Assembly: GCA_007026445.1 (NCBI GenBank)
Contig: VDMD01000046.1
Coordinates: forward strand, 124,001 to 188,000
Origin: Schizophyllum amplum
Lineage: Eukaryota > Basidiomycota > Agaricomycetes > Agaricales > Schizophyllaceae
Direction of reading: 5' to 3'
DNA: 64,000 nt
Shown here: piece by piece, positions 60,232-64,000 of the stretch
How the letters are laid out: the number at the start of each line of letters is the position of its first letter
How positions within the stretch are numbered: the first letter of the stretch is position 1
Notes under the pieces: generated by a model
What the model was told of the DNA's origin: nothing
Database searches by the model: none
Seen by the model: only the letters and a program-made list of their open reading frames with translations
Made by a program: the position numbers and the translations under genes

Positions 60232-61434
60232 TCATACTGAAGCCCAATTCCCGTCCAGTATATCCGGTTCGATCAAGGACGGGAGAGCTGCATTGTCAAG
60301 GCTGTTTGCTGAACAAAACTTGAGTTAACAGCTCAAGATAAGTGAATACAGAGAACACTCACGCTTGGGAACCCTCATATGCCTGATTTCGACATCCTTC
60401 TCCCCATATCGATAGCTCCCCACAACGTCATACCATTGCCTCTTGCTCTCCTCGCCAGAAATTGCAACAATCGTCACAACCTCCAAAGCCCTCCCTTCTG
60501 CTATGGTTTCGGTGTCAAGCAGCTTCATCCCACTGTGTTGAAGGTGCCTCAGGTAAGTGAAGAGATGGCCTGTCGTTTGATATATCGCGAGCTGTATCTG
60601 CATCGGTACATACACGACAAGATGTCGCACCCCAGGCGCCGCCTGCAGCCACTCGCGGACAGTCCCCAGCTCGCGCGTCGCAAGCACGCGCAACGCTGGG
60701 AGTGGCAGATGTGGTAAAGGTACACCCTGATCCACTTCCAGCGCCTGCAATGTTGCCGCGCAGCGATCCACCAGCTCTCCCATTTGCCAGGGCACGTCAC
60801 TGAGCCGCAAGCGTTTCAAGTTACGCACATCGAGAAGCAGAGCAGCGATGTCGTCCTTCAACATACTGCAGAGCTCAAGCACCACAGGCATGCAAGCACA
60901 TCGTGGTGCGCTAATATCGATGGATACACAAACTAGCCGGAGTGCGCGAACCCCGGCGAAGAGCTCGGGAGGGACTTCCTGCAGACCGACAAGCTCCATT
61001 GCGGCGGGCGAGATACGGCGAAAGGCGTGTCGCATGGTTTTGAGACGGCGGTAGAAATAGGTGTCCATAATGCGGAGAGAGAGAGCGGGAAGGTGAGGGA
61101 GCGCGGAGAGTATAGAGGCGAGATCGGCGTGAGCGCGGCCTATCCAGGCCACCGACGCGGTATCTTCTTCTGCGATTACCAGCTTATGGACATATGAGCG
61201 GAGGTATGGAAAGGCGTCCAGAGCCCAACGGAGTCGTTGCGCAACTACGGCGCGAGAAATATATATTGAGCTGAAGAGGCGTGGCTGCGCCGTCCCACGC
61301 AGGGTGCGGTGGGCGAGACAGCAGGCAATCAGCGCCGAACGATCTTCCGAGAGATGAGATACGATATGATCTTTCAGCTCTTGTGGCAGAAAGACATCTG
61401 GAGAGGCAGCACGACTTGGAGTTGTGGCGGTCAT
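60232..61434 (-). CDS. F-box-like protein, type A1
   Basis: Inverted paralogue of F-box A (34.7 kb). Exons 61434-60363 and 60308-60232, about 382 residues. F-box-like start LPQELKDHIVSHLSEDRSAL and CCLAHRTLRGTAQPRLF; then matching leucine-rich parts, e.g. LRLVCVSIDI, LKRLRLSDV and LQALEVDQG. The 54-nt intron sits at the same codon. The tail reads SLIEPDILDGNWASV, two residues longer than in type A because the stop has moved. Upstream 170 nt are also homologous. Intact, so probably functional. Confidence 0.85.
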
Positions 61435-61879
61435 GGTGGCGCTATTCAAGTTGCGCCTTGCAACTTCGTCGTGACGTGACGGCGTGATAAACGTTCGGCC
61501 GTTCGGTCCGCATGCACACACTAAACCAAATAGTCCACAACCGAGATCTACTTACTTTGCCACCCCCTCGTGGGACGGTTCGGGAGTCTCTCGTGTGAGT
61601 AGTGACTGCTTGATCCTACCGAGTCATGCTCCCATTTGTTTTCTTCGCTGAAACACAGATTATCGCCATGGCAAAAACTGCTCTGCCGACTTCCGAGACG
61701 GACAAGATCGACGCGTTCGAGTCCATGGTGTGAAGGAACAGCGAGACAGTCCGAGGTATTCTCTATCGGCTGCTATAGCCAGCAATGCGACGCCATGCGT
61801 GCGGTCGTCTACAGTCCTGACAATCGTCCATCATGAGGAAAAAGGTCGAGTGGTGGACGAGGCCTTTCAAGCCCGCTCT
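61435..61879. promoter_or_regulatory. Promoter region of F-box A1
   Basis: Contains, on the minus strand, the copy of the F-box A promoter and, further on, the truncated end of the B pseudogene. No other gene. Confidence 0.6.
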
Positions 61880-63141
61880 TCATCGAGTATATATCAGCGA
61901 GGGGCGAGATTCCCCGGCCTCCACGTTCGCTGTGTCATTCTTCAGTCTTTAGCACCAGCGCGCGAGCTCAGAAAAACACTCACGTCTAGGGACCCAAACG
62001 CGCCTTATCTTCACCTCTCCCTGCCTATCCTCCGGATGCTCACGTATCAAATTTCTTTGTCTGTAGTCCTCCCTTAAGTAGCTCCCCACCGCCTCCGCCG
62101 GCCTCTCGTCGCCTTCGTCCGCATACGCCACAATCGTCACATCGTCCACCTCCGCAATAATGGCCCCGTTGAGCACAGGGTGCTGCTTGGGTATTATCGC
62201 GGTAGTTCCTGGCCTGCTCCAGACGACGACGTCTTCCGTTACGATCAGATCCCCAAATGTATAGCATACCTCGAGCCCCGCCCGGCCTACCGGCAGGTAG
62301 ACGACGAGGTGCCGTACCCCGGGCGCCGCACGCAGCCACGTAGGCACGATCCGCACGTCGTGCGTGGCGAGGAGGCGGAGGGCGGGAAGCGGCACCCGCG
62401 GGAAGGGGACCGACGCGTCTACTTCCAGTTCCTGCAGCGTCGCCGCGCACAGCGCGACCAGCGCGCCTGCTTCCTCTGTCACCCTATCGAGCCGCAGGCG
62501 CGTCAGCCCGCGCACGTCAAGCCGGAGGGAGGCTAGCGCGCCCGGGCGATAGAGCAGAGCTCGAGCGCGATGGGCGCGCAGACGCACTGACTCTTCGTGC
62601 CGACGGAGCCCGCAGTGGGATTGACGGACGCCGCAGTGGTATCGATGGACGCGTCCTCCAACCTGAGCGCGCGCACACCCGCAACGAGTTCGGGTGGGAT
62701 GAGCCGCAGGCCGCTGAGCGAGAGCGCGGCAGGGGCAATGCGGCGTAGTGCATATCTCAGCTCGCCGAGATAGCTGTAGCACGTGGGAAAGACGTTTATT
62801 GAGAAGGCGTTTAGGTGAGGGCTGAGCGCAGAGGATAGTGGCGAGGTCGGCGTTGCAGGAGGCGTTATCGATCCATCGGTCGGGAGAGGCTTCAATGGAA
62901 AATTTTCGCACGTAGGGAGAGATGTGGGGGAGCTGTGGAGGAGGCGGCGGAAGGCTTGAGCATGGGAGGCGCGGGAAAGCCAGATGGCGTGGAAGAGGTG
63001 TGATTGCGCGGTTGGGCGCAGGGTGCGAGGGGCGAGGGAGCAGGCAAGAAGGGCCGGACGATCTGAAGAGAGATGAGAGATGATGACATCTTTGAGTTCT
63101 TGAGGTAGAAGGAGGTCAGAAGGAAGAGGTGTGGTGGTCAT
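61880..63141 (-). pseudogene. F-box-like pseudogene, type B copy
   Basis: Degenerate copy of the type B F-box gene at 37.9 kb. Start MTTTPLPSDLLLPQELKDV is kept. A 1-nt loss in a C run (near 62926, six C reduced to five) shifts the frame; a 2-nt loss about 100 nt later (near 62832) restores it, so roughly 33 codons are read out of frame. Another 1-nt loss in a C run (near 62547) creates an immediate TAG after ARAR. Beyond it the remaining frame still matches type B closely (LTRLRLDRVTEEAG, LQELEVDASV). The intron before the last exon is still recognisable, but the final exon has lost several bases and ends early, lacking the PDILD tail. Not able to encode a full protein unless the assembly is wrong. 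Confidence 0.85.
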
Positions 63142-63146
63142 GATGG

Positions 63147-64000
63147 TCAGCTTAAGCCCAGTTCCCGTCCAGTATATCCAAGGTCAAGCAGGGACGGATG
63201 TGACAGATTGTCAAGTTGGCTCGCTGGATAAAACTTTGAGTTGACAGCCCAAAGTAAGCGGATGAAAGCACTCACGCTGAGGAACCCTCATGTACCTAAT
63301 CTCGACATCCCTCTCCCCATAACGATAGCTTCCCGCCACGTCACACCATCTCCTCTCGCTCTTCTCGCCAGAATACGCAACCAAAGTCACGACCTCCAGA
63401 GCCCTCCCTTCTGCTATGATGCCCGCGTCAAGCAGAAGCAGCCCCAACATGTCCATGCCCAAGTTGACGAGATTGCCTGTCCGGGGATGTATCGCGAGAT
63501 GTATCCGTAATTGGATGTGCACGATGAGATGTCGCACCCCGGGCGCCGCGCGCAACCACTCGCAGGCGGTGTCCGGATCGCGCACCGCAAGCACACGCAG
63601 CGCAAGGAGTGGCACCTGCGGTGAGATTATGAATTCGTCCACTTCCAGCATCTGCAGCGTCGCCGCGCTGCGCGCCACGAGCTCGCTTGCCTCCTCGGGC
63701 GCGAGATGGAGCCGCAGACGAATCAGCTTGCGTGTGTCGAACAGAAGGGCGGCGAAGTCGTCCTCTCCAATATTGCACAGCTCGAGCGCGACAGGCGTAC
63801 AGATGCACGGGGATGCCCTCTCATCAATGGACACATCGACCAGCCTGAGTGCGCGCACTCCGGCAAAGAGCTCGGGAGGGACATCTTGCAGGCGGATGAG
63901 CTCCAATGCGGCGGGCGAAATACGGCGAATGGCGTGTGGTATGGTTTTGAGACCGCTGTAAAAGTAGGTGTCCACAACGCGGAGAGCAAGGGAGGGAAGG
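63147..64000 (-). CDS. F-box-like protein, type A2, 5' end beyond window
   Basis: Third type A copy, truncated by the right edge. Shares VVDTYFYSGLKTI, SPAALELIRLQDVPPELFAG and VALELCNIGEDDFAALL with type A. An exon ends at the usual codon near 63274 and the last exon follows an intron of about 52 nt. In that exon one extra base relative to A (GACCTTGGATATACTGG against GACCCGGACATACTGG) puts the PDILDGNWA tail out of frame, giving DLGYTGRELGLS and a stop at 63147-63149. Only 5 nt separate that stop from the ATG of the B pseudogene, so almost the whole spacer has been lost. Confidence 0.75.

Overview
This window is nuclear DNA of a basidiomycete fungus, most likely an Agaricomycete of the polypore type. 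That placement is inferred from gene style: GC-rich coding sequence, many 45-65 nt GT-AG introns with CTRAY branch sites, fungal housekeeping genes (UTP22, ribosomal proteins with conserved introns, class II DAHP synthase), and expanded F-box and MYND-finger families. No species can be named without a database search. Gene models below were built by hand from splice sites, so exon edges are predictions.

Layout. 0-6 kb: a partial secreted chitin-deacetylase-like protein, centrin (CDC31) and a C2H2 zinc-finger transcription factor. 6-13 kb: gene-poor DNA with short tandem repeats and two diverged ~1 kb copies of a dispersed repeat that flank one short-chain dehydrogenase gene. 13-31 kb: dense, conserved genes: an NTF2/SnoaL-like protein, RPS9 and RPL21 head to head, tRNA-Ile(AAT), UTP22, a large EF-hand plus ZZ-finger protein, a conserved protein of unknown function, a Trf4/Cid14-type nucleotidyltransferase, and RPL28. 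31-64 kb: accessory-like DNA with four MYND-finger genes and six F-box-like genes, interleaved with ordinary metabolic genes (NADP-malic enzyme, class II DAHP synthase, an MFS transporter), a second C2H2 factor closely related to the first, and an intron-containing tRNA-Gln(CTG).

The most notable feature is the F-box/MYND array. F-box types A and B occur as an A-C-B set near 35-39 kb and again, inverted, as A2-B-A1 at 60-64 kb. The similarity extends into promoter and 3' flanks. One right-hand copy is a clear pseudogene with three small deletions, a second has an altered tail, and the unrelated C-type F-box gene also carries a frameshift. MYND genes form two pairs (32/40 kb and 52/54 kb). This looks like birth-and-death evolution of paired ubiquitin-adaptor and zinc-finger families. 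The malic enzyme gene also has an apparent one-base frameshift near its 3' end, which could be a real mutation or an assembly error, and contains two microexons of 8 and 9 nt.
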